From JANNSW01 sp031431235 (lineage in GTDB: Bacteria > Pseudomonadota > Alphaproteobacteria > Rhizobiales > Hyphomicrobiaceae): 45,921 nt of DNA. The notes beneath the pieces were generated by a model that worked only from the letters and a program-made list of their open reading frames with translations, made no database searches and was not told the DNA's origin. Of the stretch, positions 15,920 to 24,075 are shown in pieces (the stretch's first letter is position 1; each line of letters begins with the position of its first letter). The position numbers were made by a program, and so were the translations under genes. The stretch is from NCBI GenBank assembly GCA_031431235.1, contig JANPDA010000473.1, forward strand, positions 1 to 45,921, in the 5' to 3' direction.

Positions 15920-17068
15920 CTATCGCTGCGGTGCGGCCAGCAGGATCGAATACTTGCCCTGCCGTCCCTCGATCACCGTCGTCTTCAGGTCGTCGATGAT
16001 CCAAGGCCCGACATGGCGGCGGAAGTGCACGCCGTCCCAGAAGTTCTCGTCGGTCGTGGTCAAGGCCGATGCCACGCGGAAATCGACGAGAAACGCTCCA
16101 CGCCGGTGCGCGATCAGCACGAGCTCGCTCTTGCACGCTTCGACGCGCGCCTCCGCCTGGCTGCCGCGCGATGGCAGGTTGGCGACATGGGGCGGGATCA
16201 GCACCAGCAGCTTGCGCGTTTCAGCCGGGAGTGCCGTCAGCACCTCGTCGAGCCAGGCGATTGCGGGAAAGCGACCCGAAATGGCCGGCGCCTCGGCCAT
16301 CGGCTCGGGTCCGGCGACGTTCCAACCGCCCTCACCCTCATCGGCGAATTTCTCGCGGGCCTGCTTCAGGTCGTAGGTCTTCTCGTCGGGCGTCTCGACC
16401 AGGAAACCGTCGGCGCGGGTTTTCGGGTGCACGTATCCGAGGTGGAAGCGCAGCAGAGTAAGAGCGCTATCGACCGCTTTGCCATTGAAGAGATAGGCAA
16501 GGTCGTTCCAGACGTTGTCGTCGTAGAGCCATTCCGGCGCCGGGTTGTCGCGATGGCCGTTGGGGCCGATGTCCTCGAAGCACCAATAGCGATCGAGCGA
16601 CCACAGGAGCGTGCCGCCATTCGTCTTCCAATGGCGCGCCGCGAGCAGCCCCATCAGACGCTGCTCCCAGGGCGTCGCGCCGTTCATGCCGAGATGGGCG
16701 AAGCGCCCGCCGAAAATATGGGCGAGCGGTATGGGATCGAGCGGGCGCGAGGACGACATGCCGATCACGTAGGAATCGTACTGACCCGAGCGCACCATCG
16801 CCGGAAACATGAAGCGCTGGTTGCCATTCATCGGTGGCCGCTCGATCGATAGCGCCGTCGGCAGGCCGCTGCCATAGGGATCGACCAGGGCGACCAGCGC
16901 GCCGAGCAGAGCCGAGGTTATGCCAAATACGCCCGCGAGCGTTCGCAAGTACCTCGACCAAAGGGGCGGCATGGCTGGTGGATCGTCCGGCAGGCGGATC
17001 GCCCAGCGTAGTGGCACGAGCAGGGGATCGGTGATCCGCGCTGTCGACCAATTGCTCTGCTGCGCCAC
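15920..17068 (-). CDS. SGNH-hydrolase-like membrane-anchored protein paired with MBOAT acyltransferase
   Basis: This is a 382-residue protein starting at GTG 17068, which has GAGGGA just upstream and lies 10 bases after the MBOAT stop. One N-terminal transmembrane segment (YLRTLAGVFGITSALLGALVAL, residues about 40-61) leads to an extracytoplasmic domain. YVIGMSSSRPLDP (S105) and WDGVHF (D345, H348) look like the Ser and Asp-x-x-His elements of an SGNH/GDSL fold. Proteins of this layout (DltD, AlgJ/AlgX types) act with MBOAT proteins to O-acylate an exported polymer. The pairing is clear from position; the catalytic assignment is inferred, because overall similarity to a named family was not recognised. 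Confidence 0.65.
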   Translation of the reverse strand: MAQQSNWSTARITDPLLVPLRWAIRLPDDPPAMPPLWSRYLRTLAGVFGITSALLGALVALVDPYGSGLPTALSIERPPMNGNQRFMFPAMVRSGQYDSYVIGMSSSRPLDPIPLAHIFGGRFAHLGMNGATPWEQRLMGLLAARHWKTNGGTLLWSLDRYWCFEDIGPNGHRDNPAPEWLYDDNVWNDLAYLFNGKAVDSALTLLRFHLGYVHPKTRADGFLVETPDEKTYDLKQAREKFADEGEGGWNVAGPEPMAEAPAISGRFPAIAWLDEVLTALPAETRKLLVLIPPHVANLPSRGSQAEARVEACKSELVLIAHRRGAFLVDFRVASALTTTDENFWDGVHFRRHVGPWIIDDLKTTVIEGRQGKYSILLAAPQR

Positions 17069-17078
17069 GCCTTGTCCC

Positions 17079-18449
17079 TCAGAACTGGAAATAGATGAAG
17101 GTCTGCGGCTGGCCCTTGCCGACCTCGAGCACGCAGTAGACGGCAAGGGCTGCGACGAGCGTGGCCAGGATGGGGCTCGGCTGCAACCGGGAGTAGACGA
17201 ATGTCGTTCCGCTCCAGCCGATCAGTGAGACGGCCGCTGCGACAGCGATCAGCACGCCCCCCTCGAAGCCGCCGTCCGTCCCGCCGCGCCCCACCAGCCC
17301 TTCGAGCATGCGGAGCGCGGTCGCAAAGTCGGGCGCCCGGAACAAGACCCAGCCGGCAAGGACGAACAGCATGGTGACGAGCCAGGAGAGCACGATCGGT
17401 AGTCTGATCCCCGACGCGCTCCAACCCCGGCAGACGACCAGGCCCACACCGTGCAGCAGCCCCCAGGCGACGAAGGTCCAGCCCGCGCCATGCCAGAGCC
17501 CGCACAGGCCCATGGTGATGATCGTCGCGAAGATGAACCGCGCCGGCCCCTCCCGGCTGCCACCGAGCGGGATGTAGAGATAGTCGCGCAGGTAGCGCGA
17601 CAGCGTCATGTGCCAGCGCCGCCAGAAATCCCGCAAGTCGACCGCCCGGTACGGCATCTCGAAATTGACCGGCAGCGCGAGCCCCAGCATCAGCGCGACC
17701 CCGATCGCCATCTCGGAGTATGCCGAGAAATCGAGGAAGAGCTGCAGCGAGAAGGCGAGGCTGCCCGACCAGGCCGTCGCGAGATCGGGCACGCCCTTGC
17801 CGGCCCCCGCGAACGCCGTATCCGCGATCGGGGCGAGGCGATCCGCCAGCAGCACCTTCTTGGCGAAACCGATGACGAAGAGGGTCGCGCCCTGGCTCAG
17901 CCGTTCGGCAAGCCCTTCCCGCCGAGGATCGAGGTCGAGCTGGGGCAGGATCTCGTTGTGCCGCACGATCGGCCCGGCGATCAGCCGGGGAAAGAACGCG
18001 ACGAAAATGAGGAACCGGCGCAGGGGATAGGGCGGCGCGCCACGCCAGCCGAGATCGACCAGATAGGACACGATCTCGAAGGTGAAGAAGCTGATGCCGA
18101 TCGGCAGGATGATGCCGGGCAGCCCCACCTCGATGCCGGTCAGTGCGACGAGGTTGCCGGCGAGGAAGGCCGCGTACTTGAAGAAGGCGAGCACCGCCAG
18201 ATTGGCCGCAACACCGGCGATGAGAATGCTGCGCCGGCCGCTCGCGAGATAGGCGCGCGAGACGAGCCAGGAACCCACGGCCTGGCCGAGCAGCAGCGGA
18301 ATGAATCGCGGATCCCACCAGCCGTAGAACCCAAGCGAGAGCGCGAGCAGCACCCATTCGCGCGGTGCCGCTGCGCGCCAGGGCGCATACCAGAGCGCGA
18401 GCACCAGTGGCAGGAAGGCGAGCACGAACACCTGACTCTGGAACAGCAC
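17079..18449 (-). CDS. MBOAT-family O-acyltransferase (AlgI/DltB-like)
   Basis: This is a 456-residue membrane-bound O-acyltransferase with about ten or more transmembrane segments. It carries the family active-site blocks DLRDFWRRWHMTLSRYLRDY (H280) and GLWHGAGWTFVAWGLLHG (invariant H320). AlgI and DltB homologs move acyl groups across the membrane for transfer to alginate, teichoic acid or other polysaccharides. The N-terminus VFVLAFLPLVLALWY and YKYAAFL-like region (FFKYAAFLAGN) are typical of AlgI. It starts at GTG 18449 with AAGGGG eight bases before. The adjacent SGNH-like gene is its probable partner. The accepting polymer is unknown. Direct repeats upstream may be regulatory. Confidence 0.88.
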   Translation of the reverse strand: MLFQSQVFVLAFLPLVLALWYAPWRAAAPREWVLLALSLGFYGWWDPRFIPLLLGQAVGSWLVSRAYLASGRRSILIAGVAANLAVLAFFKYAAFLAGNLVALTGIEVGLPGIILPIGISFFTFEIVSYLVDLGWRGAPPYPLRRFLIFVAFFPRLIAGPIVRHNEILPQLDLDPRREGLAERLSQGATLFVIGFAKKVLLADRLAPIADTAFAGAGKGVPDLATAWSGSLAFSLQLFLDFSAYSEMAIGVALMLGLALPVNFEMPYRAVDLRDFWRRWHMTLSRYLRDYLYIPLGGSREGPARFIFATIITMGLCGLWHGAGWTFVAWGLLHGVGLVVCRGWSASGIRLPIVLSWLVTMLFVLAGWVLFRAPDFATALRMLEGLVGRGGTDGGFEGGVLIAVAAAVSLIGWSGTTFVYSRLQPSPILATLVAALAVYCVLEVGKGQPQTFIYFQF

Positions 18450-18506
18450 GCCGAGCCCCTTGGTGCTCCCTCTTCTCGGTGGCGACTGTTAGGGAGGGGG
18501 CGGGAA

Positions 18507-18557
18507 AGCGTCAACGGGGCGCAGCGTAGCGTCAATGCTTGGCAAGCAGACGCCCCG
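18507..18557. promoter_or_regulatory. 21-bp-spaced AGCGTCAA repeats plus hairpin upstream of the MBOAT gene
   Basis: AGCGTCAA occurs at 18507-18514 and 18528-18535, exactly two helical turns apart; a shorter AGCGTCA recurs at 18600-18606. Overlapping it, CGGGGCG (18515-18521) pairs with CGCCCCG (18551-18557) around TGCTTG-G-CAAGCA (18536-18548). It lies 58-108 bases upstream of GTG 18449. It fits a response-regulator-type site, but no regulator is identified. Confidence 0.3.
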
Positions 18558-18625
18558 GCTCGGGACAGTCGATCCCATCGTGGCGCAGTCGGTAACGCAA
18601 GCGTCATCGCAACCTGCTGCAATCG

Positions 18626-18654
18626 TTGATAATTCGTGAGAATTTCCGTATGAA
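18626..18654 (+). promoter_or_regulatory. sigma-70-like promoter for the small membrane protein
   Basis: TTGATA (18626-18631) and TATGAA (18649-18654) are separated by 17 bases in an AT-rich patch. They match the consensus at five and four of six positions. Transcription would start about 60 bases before ATG 18722. Confidence 0.5.
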
Positions 18655-18721
18655 TACGAATGAGCGATGCAAGCCGCCGTTCATTCCATCAGGGTCCGCC
18701 GCAACCAAGAAAGAGCAGATC

Positions 18722-19015
18722 ATGATCGACCTCGTTGCCACTCTCGCCCTCGGCCTTGCGATCGCGCTGTTCGCCACCTGGACCCATCTGGTGATCGCGA
18801 GCCGGACGCCGACCTTTGCGATGGAAGCCGAGACGAGTGCCGCGGCGATCCCCTTCGCGCTGCTGTTCCGCGCGATTGCCGGGCCGGGACTTCTCATCCT
18901 CGCCTGCATGAGCGGCCGGATCGCACGCAACGATCAAGCCCTCGCCGCCGGCTGGCTCGTTGCCGCCGCCTCCTGGGCCTATCTCACCGGCTCGGCGCTG
19001 TTGATGGTGGCTTGA
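18722..19015 (+). CDS. small integral membrane protein of unknown function
   Basis: This is a 97-residue protein with three predicted membrane segments (about residues 4-24, 42-60 and 76-96: LVATLALGLAIALFATWTHL, AIPFALLFRAIAGPGLLILA, GWLVAAASWAYLTGSALLMV). It has little soluble sequence. I recognise no family. ATG 18722 is chosen because the hydrophobic segment starts there and the longer frame from 18626 would begin inside the promoter. A good -35/-10 pair lies upstream. The stop is one base from the convergent HAD gene stop. Confidence 0.6.
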   Translation: MIDLVATLALGLAIALFATWTHLVIASRTPTFAMEAETSAAAIPFALLFRAIAGPGLLILACMSGRIARNDQALAAGWLVAAASWAYLTGSALLMVA

Positions 19016-19016
19016 G

Positions 19017-19883
19017 CTACCAGACGAGCCGCGGCACGGCGGCAACGGGCCTGCCGAGACCGGCCTTGCCGAATAGCTCCTCGATCAGCGCGGCATCCAA
19101 GCCGCGTCCGGCTTCCACGTGAACGCCCGAGGGGATGAAGAGCGCATCGATCCCAAATGCGGCTGCGCCCGCCATGTCGGTCTTCAGCCCGTCGCCGATC
19201 GCGAGCACGCGGCTCGGGTCGACCGGCTTACCGCCAGCCTGCTGCAGAGCCGCTATCGCCATCTCGTAGATCGGACGATGGGGCTTGCCGGCATAGACGA
19301 CCTCGCCACCGAGCCGCTCATAGGCCGCCGCCAGCGCACCGGCACAATAGACGACGCTGGCGCCGCGTTCGACCACCAGGTCCGGATTGGCGCAGACGAG
19401 TGGAAGCGACCGCTTGCGGAAGCCGGCTAGCATCTCGGCATAGTCGTCGGGTGTCTCGGTCAGATCATCGATGAGGCCGGTACAGATCACCGCTTCGGCC
19501 ATGGCCGCTGGCGCGAGCCGGGCCTCCAGCCCTTCGAACACGGCGCGATCGCGCTGCGGTCCCAGATGATAGAGCGGCCGATCCGCCAAACCCCTCACCA
19601 GCCCACGCGTCACGTCGCCCGAGGTCACGATCGCATCGTAGGCTGACGCCGGCACGCCCAACCGGCCGATCTGGGCGGCGACCGAAGCGAAGGGCCGCGG
19701 CGCATTGGTGATCAGCACCACGCGCCCGCCCTCCCGGCGGAACGCGGTGCAGGCCTCGTGCGCGGCAGCAAATGCCCGCTCGCCATTGTGCAGCACGCCC
19801 CAGATGTCGCACAGCCAAGCGTCGTAGCGTTTGGCCAAGGGTGCAACCGAGGCGAGGATCTCGGTGTGTCCGCGCTCGCTCAT
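19017..19883 (-). CDS. HAD-superfamily class IIA hydrolase-like protein (TIGR01459 type)
   Basis: This is a 288-residue HAD protein. Motif I is CDIWGVLHNG (D26), where the usual DxD second acid is Trp (W28); I recall this as typical of this IIA subgroup. Motif II is LITNAPRP, motif III lysine is K200 in VVYAGKPHRPIYEMAI, and motif IV is IGDGLKTDMAG (D231, D236). Class IIA members include NagD-like sugar or nucleotide phosphatases, but replacement of the general acid makes phosphatase activity uncertain. ATG 19883 is preferred to 19919, though no strong ribosome-binding site is present. It is divergent from the MDR gene across a palindrome-rich spacer. Confidence 0.8.
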   Translation of the reverse strand: MSERGHTEILASVAPLAKRYDAWLCDIWGVLHNGERAFAAAHEACTAFRREGGRVVLITNAPRPFASVAAQIGRLGVPASAYDAIVTSGDVTRGLVRGLADRPLYHLGPQRDRAVFEGLEARLAPAAMAEAVICTGLIDDLTETPDDYAEMLAGFRKRSLPLVCANPDLVVERGASVVYCAGALAAAYERLGGEVVYAGKPHRPIYEMAIAALQQAGGKPVDPSRVLAIGDGLKTDMAGAAAFGIDALFIPSGVHVEAGRGLDAALIEELFGKAGLGRPVAAVPRLVW

Positions 19884-19893
19884 GGGGCACCGG

Positions 19894-19954
19894 CTATCAG
19901 GCGGGCTGGCAAGGCGCAAGCCGCGGCTTGCGTTTCGCGTTCCAAGCCTGATAG
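19894..19954. promoter_or_regulatory. nested perfect palindromes in the HAD/MDR divergent spacer
   Basis: The outer dyad is CTATCAGGC (19894-19902) with GCCTGATAG (19946-19954). Inside it is an 18-bp perfect palindrome, CGCAAGCCG/CGGCTTGCG (19915-19932). It occupies most of the 108 bases between the two start codons, where an operator controlling both genes would be expected. It could instead be a mobile palindromic element. Confidence 0.45.
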
Positions 19955-19991
19955 TCGTGCCTCGACCACCGAGCGAGTGGGGGCGCCAACC

Positions 19992-21086
19992 ATGCCACTG
20001 CCGTCAACCATGCAGGCCGTGCTGCTGACGGGGCATGGCGGCCTCGACAAGCTTCAGGTGCGCGCCGATGTGGCGGTCCCAAAACCGGGAGCGGGCGAGG
20101 TGCTGGTCGAGGTCGCGGCCTGCGGCATCAACAACACCGACATCTGGGTGCGCCAGGGCGCCTATGGGACCGACGACGACCCCGAGGCAGTCGCCAGCTG
20201 GCGGCGCGGGGCCGCGGAGAGCACGTTGACGTTTCCTCGCATCCAGGGAGCGGATACGGCGGGGCGCATCGCGGCGGTCGGAGCGGGTGTCGCTCCTGCG
20301 CGCGTGGGCGAGCGGGTCATCGTCGATTTCTCGATCTACAACGGCGACGGCGAGCACCTCGCCGACATCGACTACTACGGCCATGGCCGCGACGGCGGCT
20401 TCGCCGAGTTCATGGTCGCGCCCGCCGGGAACTGCTACCCGGTCGCCGGCTCGATCACCGACGCCGAGCTCGCGACTTTCTGCTGTGCCTACCTGACTGG
20501 CGAGCACATGCTCGACCGGGCCAATGTCCTGGCGGGCGAGCGGGTGCTGATCACGGGTGCCTCGGGTGGCGTCGGCTCGGGTCTCGTGCAGCTCTGTCGG
20601 GCACGCGGCGCCATACCCTATGCCGTCGTCGGCGCGGGCAAGGAGGCGGCGGTCGAGGCGATCGGCGCCGAGGCCGTGGTGACGCGCGATCACGGCGATC
20701 TGGGCGAGGCCGTTCATAAGGCAACCGGCGGCAAGGATATCGACGTCGTCGCCGATCTGGTCGCCGGCCCCATGTTCAAGCACCTGATCAACCTGTTGCG
20801 GCCCGAGGGCCGCTACACCACGGCGGGTGCCATCGGCGGCGCCGTCGTCGCGCTCGACCTGCGCACGATCTACCTGAAGCACCTGCAGATTCACGGCTCC
20901 TCGCAAGGCTCGCGCAGCGCCTTCCGTCGCCTGGTCGGCTACATCGGCGAGGGCAGGATCAAGCCGTTGCTCTGGCAGACCTATCCGCTGTCGAGGATCC
21001 GCGAGGCGCAGACCGAGTTCATGGCGAAGAAGTTCATCGGCAAGCTGGTGCTGCAACCCGACGCCAGGTGGAAGCCGGTGCGCTGA
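19992..21086 (+). CDS. MDR-superfamily NADPH-dependent oxidoreductase (quinone oxidoreductase/zinc-type alcohol dehydrogenase-like)
   Basis: This is a 364-residue medium-chain dehydrogenase/reductase. The GroES-like N-terminal domain carries EVAACGINNTDIWVRQGAYG and the conserved IQGADTAGRIAAVGAGV. The Rossmann domain begins at VLITGASGGVGSGLVQLC, the AxxGGVG-type nucleotide motif of quinone-oxidoreductase-like MDRs. The family C-terminus (FMAKKFIGKLVLQP) is intact. The structural-zinc cysteine cluster is not evident. Substrate is unknown. ATG 19992 is used, with ATG 20010 possible. PhzF follows after 17 bases in the same direction, suggesting an operon. Confidence 0.82.
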   Translation: MPLPSTMQAVLLTGHGGLDKLQVRADVAVPKPGAGEVLVEVAACGINNTDIWVRQGAYGTDDDPEAVASWRRGAAESTLTFPRIQGADTAGRIAAVGAGVAPARVGERVIVDFSIYNGDGEHLADIDYYGHGRDGGFAEFMVAPAGNCYPVAGSITDAELATFCCAYLTGEHMLDRANVLAGERVLITGASGGVGSGLVQLCRARGAIPYAVVGAGKEAAVEAIGAEAVVTRDHGDLGEAVHKATGGKDIDVVADLVAGPMFKHLINLLRPEGRYTTAGAIGGAVVALDLRTIYLKHLQIHGSSQGSRSAFRRLVGYIGEGRIKPLLWQTYPLSRIREAQTEFMAKKFIGKLVLQPDARWKPVR

Positions 21087-21103
21087 GAAGGAAAGCTTGC
21101 GCC

Positions 21104-21892
21104 ATGCGCCTGCCCATCTACGTCATCGACGCTTTCTCCGATCGCCCGCTCGCCGGCAATCCGGCGGCCGTGTGCCCGCTCGAAGCCTGGCTGCCCGACG
21201 CCACCATGCAGGCGATCGCAGCCGAGATGAACCTGTCGGAGACGGCCTTCATCGTCCGGGCGGGCGAGCATTGGCGCATCCGCTGGATGACGCCGACCAA
21301 GGAGGTCGGCCTGATCGGCCACGCGACGCTCGCGGCGGGCGCGCTCGTGCTCGACCGGCTCGAGCCCGGTCTGAGCCGCGTCCGCTTCACCGGGCTGGGC
21401 GGCGAGCTGACGGTAGCGCGTGGGGCGGGCCGGCAACTCACCCTCGACATGCCGGCACTGGTGCCCAAGCCGGTTGCATCGCCTCCAGTGGCGCTTGCCG
21501 CCGCGCTCGGCCGAAAGCCCGACACCGTGCTCGCGGCCATGCATTATCTCTGCGTGCTCCCTTCGTCCGCCGACATCCGTGCGCTCGCGCCCGATATGGC
21601 GGGCCTCGCCGCGCTCGACCTGCCCGCCGTCATCGTGACGGCACCGGGCGAAGGCGAGTTCGATTTCGTCTCGCGCTTCTTCGCCCCGGCGAATGGCGTG
21701 CCCGAGGACTCCGTCTCGGGCGTTGCCCATTGCTGCCTCACGCCCTACTGGTCGGCGCGTCTGGGCAAGCGCCAGCTCCTCGGCCGCCAGCTCTCCGCCC
21801 GCGGTGGCACGGTCGCCTGCGAGGACAGGGGCGCGATCGCCCGTCTCGGCGGTGCGACGGCGATGTTCCTGGAGGGGACGATCGAAGTGTGA
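21104..21892 (+). CDS. PhzF-family isomerase/epimerase-like protein
   Basis: This is a 262-residue member of the PhzF family, which shares the diaminopimelate-epimerase fold. The conserved opening is YVIDAFSDRPLAGNPAAV. The catalytic Glu is E46 in EMNLSETAFI, and the second-lobe signature is FFAPANGVPEDSVSG. PhzF of phenazine synthesis isomerises trans-2,3-dihydro-3-hydroxyanthranilate, but most family members have no known substrate and no phenazine genes are present here. GAAGGA precedes ATG 21104 by about 11 bases. It is probably co-transcribed with the upstream MDR gene. Confidence 0.85.
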   Translation: MRLPIYVIDAFSDRPLAGNPAAVCPLEAWLPDATMQAIAAEMNLSETAFIVRAGEHWRIRWMTPTKEVGLIGHATLAAGALVLDRLEPGLSRVRFTGLGGELTVARGAGRQLTLDMPALVPKPVASPPVALAAALGRKPDTVLAAMHYLCVLPSSADIRALAPDMAGLAALDLPAVIVTAPGEGEFDFVSRFFAPANGVPEDSVSGVAHCCLTPYWSARLGKRQLLGRQLSARGGTVACEDRGAIARLGGATAMFLEGTIEV

Positions 21893-21926
21893 GCCGACAC
21901 CACACGGACCTGCCGTGCCTCGGCGC

Positions 21927-22709
21927 TCAGCCGAAGGACCGCGGGCGCAGGCCTGCGTGGAACCAGGTGATCATCGAATAGATGTCGTAGACCGGCAGCC
22001 CGACAACGGCCTGCAGCGCTGCCGCATAGGGCGGCATGTTGGTGCATTCGAGCACGATTGCACCGACATCCGGGTTGGCAGCGACGAGAGCCCTGCCGGC
22101 CTCGACTACATCGTGCTCCGCAAGGCCCACATCCATGTCGAGCTTCTCCGCCTTGATCAAGACACGGAAGAATTCGCGGCCATGCTCGGTGCCCGCGACC
22201 GGGGTATCGAGCGGGGCTCCGGCAGCCTCCAGATGAGCGGGCGTCAGAGCCGAGCTACAAACGGAGACGAGGCCGACGCGCTTGCCGGGTGGCAGCGTTG
22301 CCTGAACCCACGGCACCTGCATGAGCGAAGAGGTAGCGACCGGCACGCCGACGGCGGCTGCGATCTCTTGCTGGAACAGGGAGAGGAAGCCGCAATTGGT
22401 GGTGATCGCCTCGGCGCCGAGCCGAACGAGGTCCTGGGCCGCTGCGATGAAATCAGGCAGCAGGCCTGCGGCGCCGTTCAGCACCACTCTCTCGGGGCTG
22501 GCTCCGCTCACCACCCGATAGAGCACCGGGAACGGCCAGGTGCCGGCATTTCCCATATCGCCGGGGATGCGCGGGAACCTTGCCTCGAGCATCAGGATGC
22601 CGAGCGGCGCGCCGTAGATGGCCTTGCCGCCCTCGGCGATAGGACCGCCAGTGGACGGGATGGAATGGGGTTTCATGGCCGGCGCCCCGCGATGATGGAT
22701 GGAGCTCAT
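21927..22709 (-). CDS. aspartate/glutamate racemase-family protein
   Basis: This is a protein of up to 260 residues with the two-cysteine layout of cofactor-independent Asp/Glu/hydantoin racemases. C106 is in ITTNCGFLSLFQ and C222 is in IVLECTNMPPYAA. The N-terminal GAPLGILMLEARFPRIPGD is family-like. Amino-acid racemisation or a maleate-isomerase-like reaction is possible; the substrate cannot be assigned. ATG 22709 and ATG 22676 are both possible, and neither has a clear ribosome-binding site. It lies 16 bases after the aminotransferase gene in the same direction, so the two likely act on a shared amino acid (inference). Confidence 0.72.
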   Translation of the reverse strand: MSSIHHRGAPAMKPHSIPSTGGPIAEGGKAIYGAPLGILMLEARFPRIPGDMGNAGTWPFPVLYRVVSGASPERVVLNGAAGLLPDFIAAAQDLVRLGAEAITTNCGFLSLFQQEIAAAVGVPVATSSLMQVPWVQATLPPGKRVGLVSVCSSALTPAHLEAAGAPLDTPVAGTEHGREFFRVLIKAEKLDMDVGLAEHDVVEAGRALVAANPDVGAIVLECTNMPPYAAALQAVVGLPVYDIYSMITWFHAGLRPRSFG

Positions 22710-22725
22710 GGTGGACGAGCATAGG

Positions 22726-24075
22726 CTAGGCCAGCAGCCCGCCCCTGACCGTCAGGAACTCATCGATCGCTGCGACGAAGCCGTCGTGGTCCTTCTCGGT
22801 CATCGGCAGGCAGAGCGAGACGAAGCCGCGGCGCGCCGTGTAGTGGCCCGACTCGAGCATATCGAGGTGGAAGAGCTTCTGCAGATGGTCGAGGCGTTTC
22901 TCGGCCGCTGTCGTCGTCGGCCACCAATCCTCCGGGCAGGTGATCTTGCCGTCGGTGAAGTGGATGTTGAGGATCGAGCCGACGCCATGCATCCGCAGCG
23001 GCAGGCCGTGCTTCACGCCGAGCGCATTCACGCGCTCCTTCAGGCGGTCGCCGGACGCATTCAGCTTGTCGGCGACGGCCGGGGTGAAGATGTCGCGCAG
23101 GCCGACGACGCCTGCTGCCATCGACAGCACGTTATTGTTGAAGGTGCCGGCGTGGGAGACCGCGTCGGGAGCAAAGGGGTCGAAGCGGCGCATGATCTCG
23201 CGCTTGCCCCCGAAGGCGCCGAACGTCATGCCACCGCCGAGGTATTTGCCAAAGGCCGTCATGTCCGGGATCACGCCGTGCTTGCCCTGCAGTCCACCGG
23301 CGGCGAGACGCGAGGTCATCACCTCGTCGAAGATCAGCACGAAGCCGTGCTTGGTCGCCGCCTGCCGCAACGCCTGCAGGAACTCCTTGCTGGCCGCGAT
23401 GCCGCCGCCGCCGCCCATCATCGGCTCGACCACGACCGCCGCCAGGTCCTTGGCGTGCTCACCGATCAGCTTCAGCGTGCCTTCGATGTCGTTGTAGCGC
23501 GAGATCAGCCACGGGAACGGCGCATTGATCGGCGGCTTCACCTTGCCGAAATAGAAGACGCCGCCGTGATAGGCGCCGTTGAAGACGAGGATCTTGTCGC
23601 GGCCGGTGTGCATGCGCGCCGCCGACATGCAGAAGAGATTGCCTTCGGTGCCCGAATTGCAGAAGCGGACGAGGTCGAGCGAGGGAAAGCGCGCGCACAT
23701 CAGCGCGGCCAACTCGGCCTCATGGTTGTTCGGCCCGCCCAGCGTGACGCCCGCATCGACCGCGCCCTTGATGGCGGCCGCGAGCTTGGGGTTCGAGTGG
23801 CCATAGAGGCCGGCCGTGTACTCGCCGAGGAAGTCGGCATAGCGATGCCCGTCGATGTCGGTGACGTGGCAGCCTTCGCCGCCGGCCAGCGCGAGCGGGA
23901 ACGGGGAATAGTGCAGCACCGTGCGGGTATTGCCTCCCGGCATCGAGCGGGTGGCGGCCTCGGCACGTGCCTGGCTCTTGGGGTTGGCCCCCACATAGCG
24001 GGCTTCCGCCTCGGCCGATGCGCTCGCGAGGTCGGTGTTCGGCTTCATCTTCGGCTTGTTGGATGCGCTGGCCAT
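22726..24075 (-). CDS. class III aminotransferase, glutamate-1-semialdehyde-2,1-aminomutase-like
   Basis: This is a 449-residue PLP enzyme. MPGGNTRTVLHYSPFPLALA at the start, FCNSGTEGNLFCMSAARM, LIFDEVMTSRLA (D250) and the PLP lysine K277 in TAFGKYLGGGMTFGAFGG are characteristic of the GSA-aminomutase-like branch of class III. It is probably not HemL itself: the N-terminus carries an extra 40-odd residues and the neighbour is a racemase-like gene, not a haem gene. True function may be transamination or aminomutation of an amino acid. AGGGAG lies seven bases before ATG 24075. The upstream 327-bp gap would hold its promoter. Confidence 0.8.
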   Translation of the reverse strand: MASASNKPKMKPNTDLASASAEAEARYVGANPKSQARAEAATRSMPGGNTRTVLHYSPFPLALAGGEGCHVTDIDGHRYADFLGEYTAGLYGHSNPKLAAAIKGAVDAGVTLGGPNNHEAELAALMCARFPSLDLVRFCNSGTEGNLFCMSAARMHTGRDKILVFNGAYHGGVFYFGKVKPPINAPFPWLISRYNDIEGTLKLIGEHAKDLAAVVVEPMMGGGGGIAASKEFLQALRQAATKHGFVLIFDEVMTSRLAAGGLQGKHGVIPDMTAFGKYLGGGMTFGAFGGKREIMRRFDPFAPDAVSHAGTFNNNVLSMAAGVVGLRDIFTPAVADKLNASGDRLKERVNALGVKHGLPLRMHGVGSILNIHFTDGKITCPEDWWPTTTAAEKRLDHLQKLFHLDMLESGHYTARRGFVSLCLPMTEKDHDGFVAAIDEFLTVRGGLLA

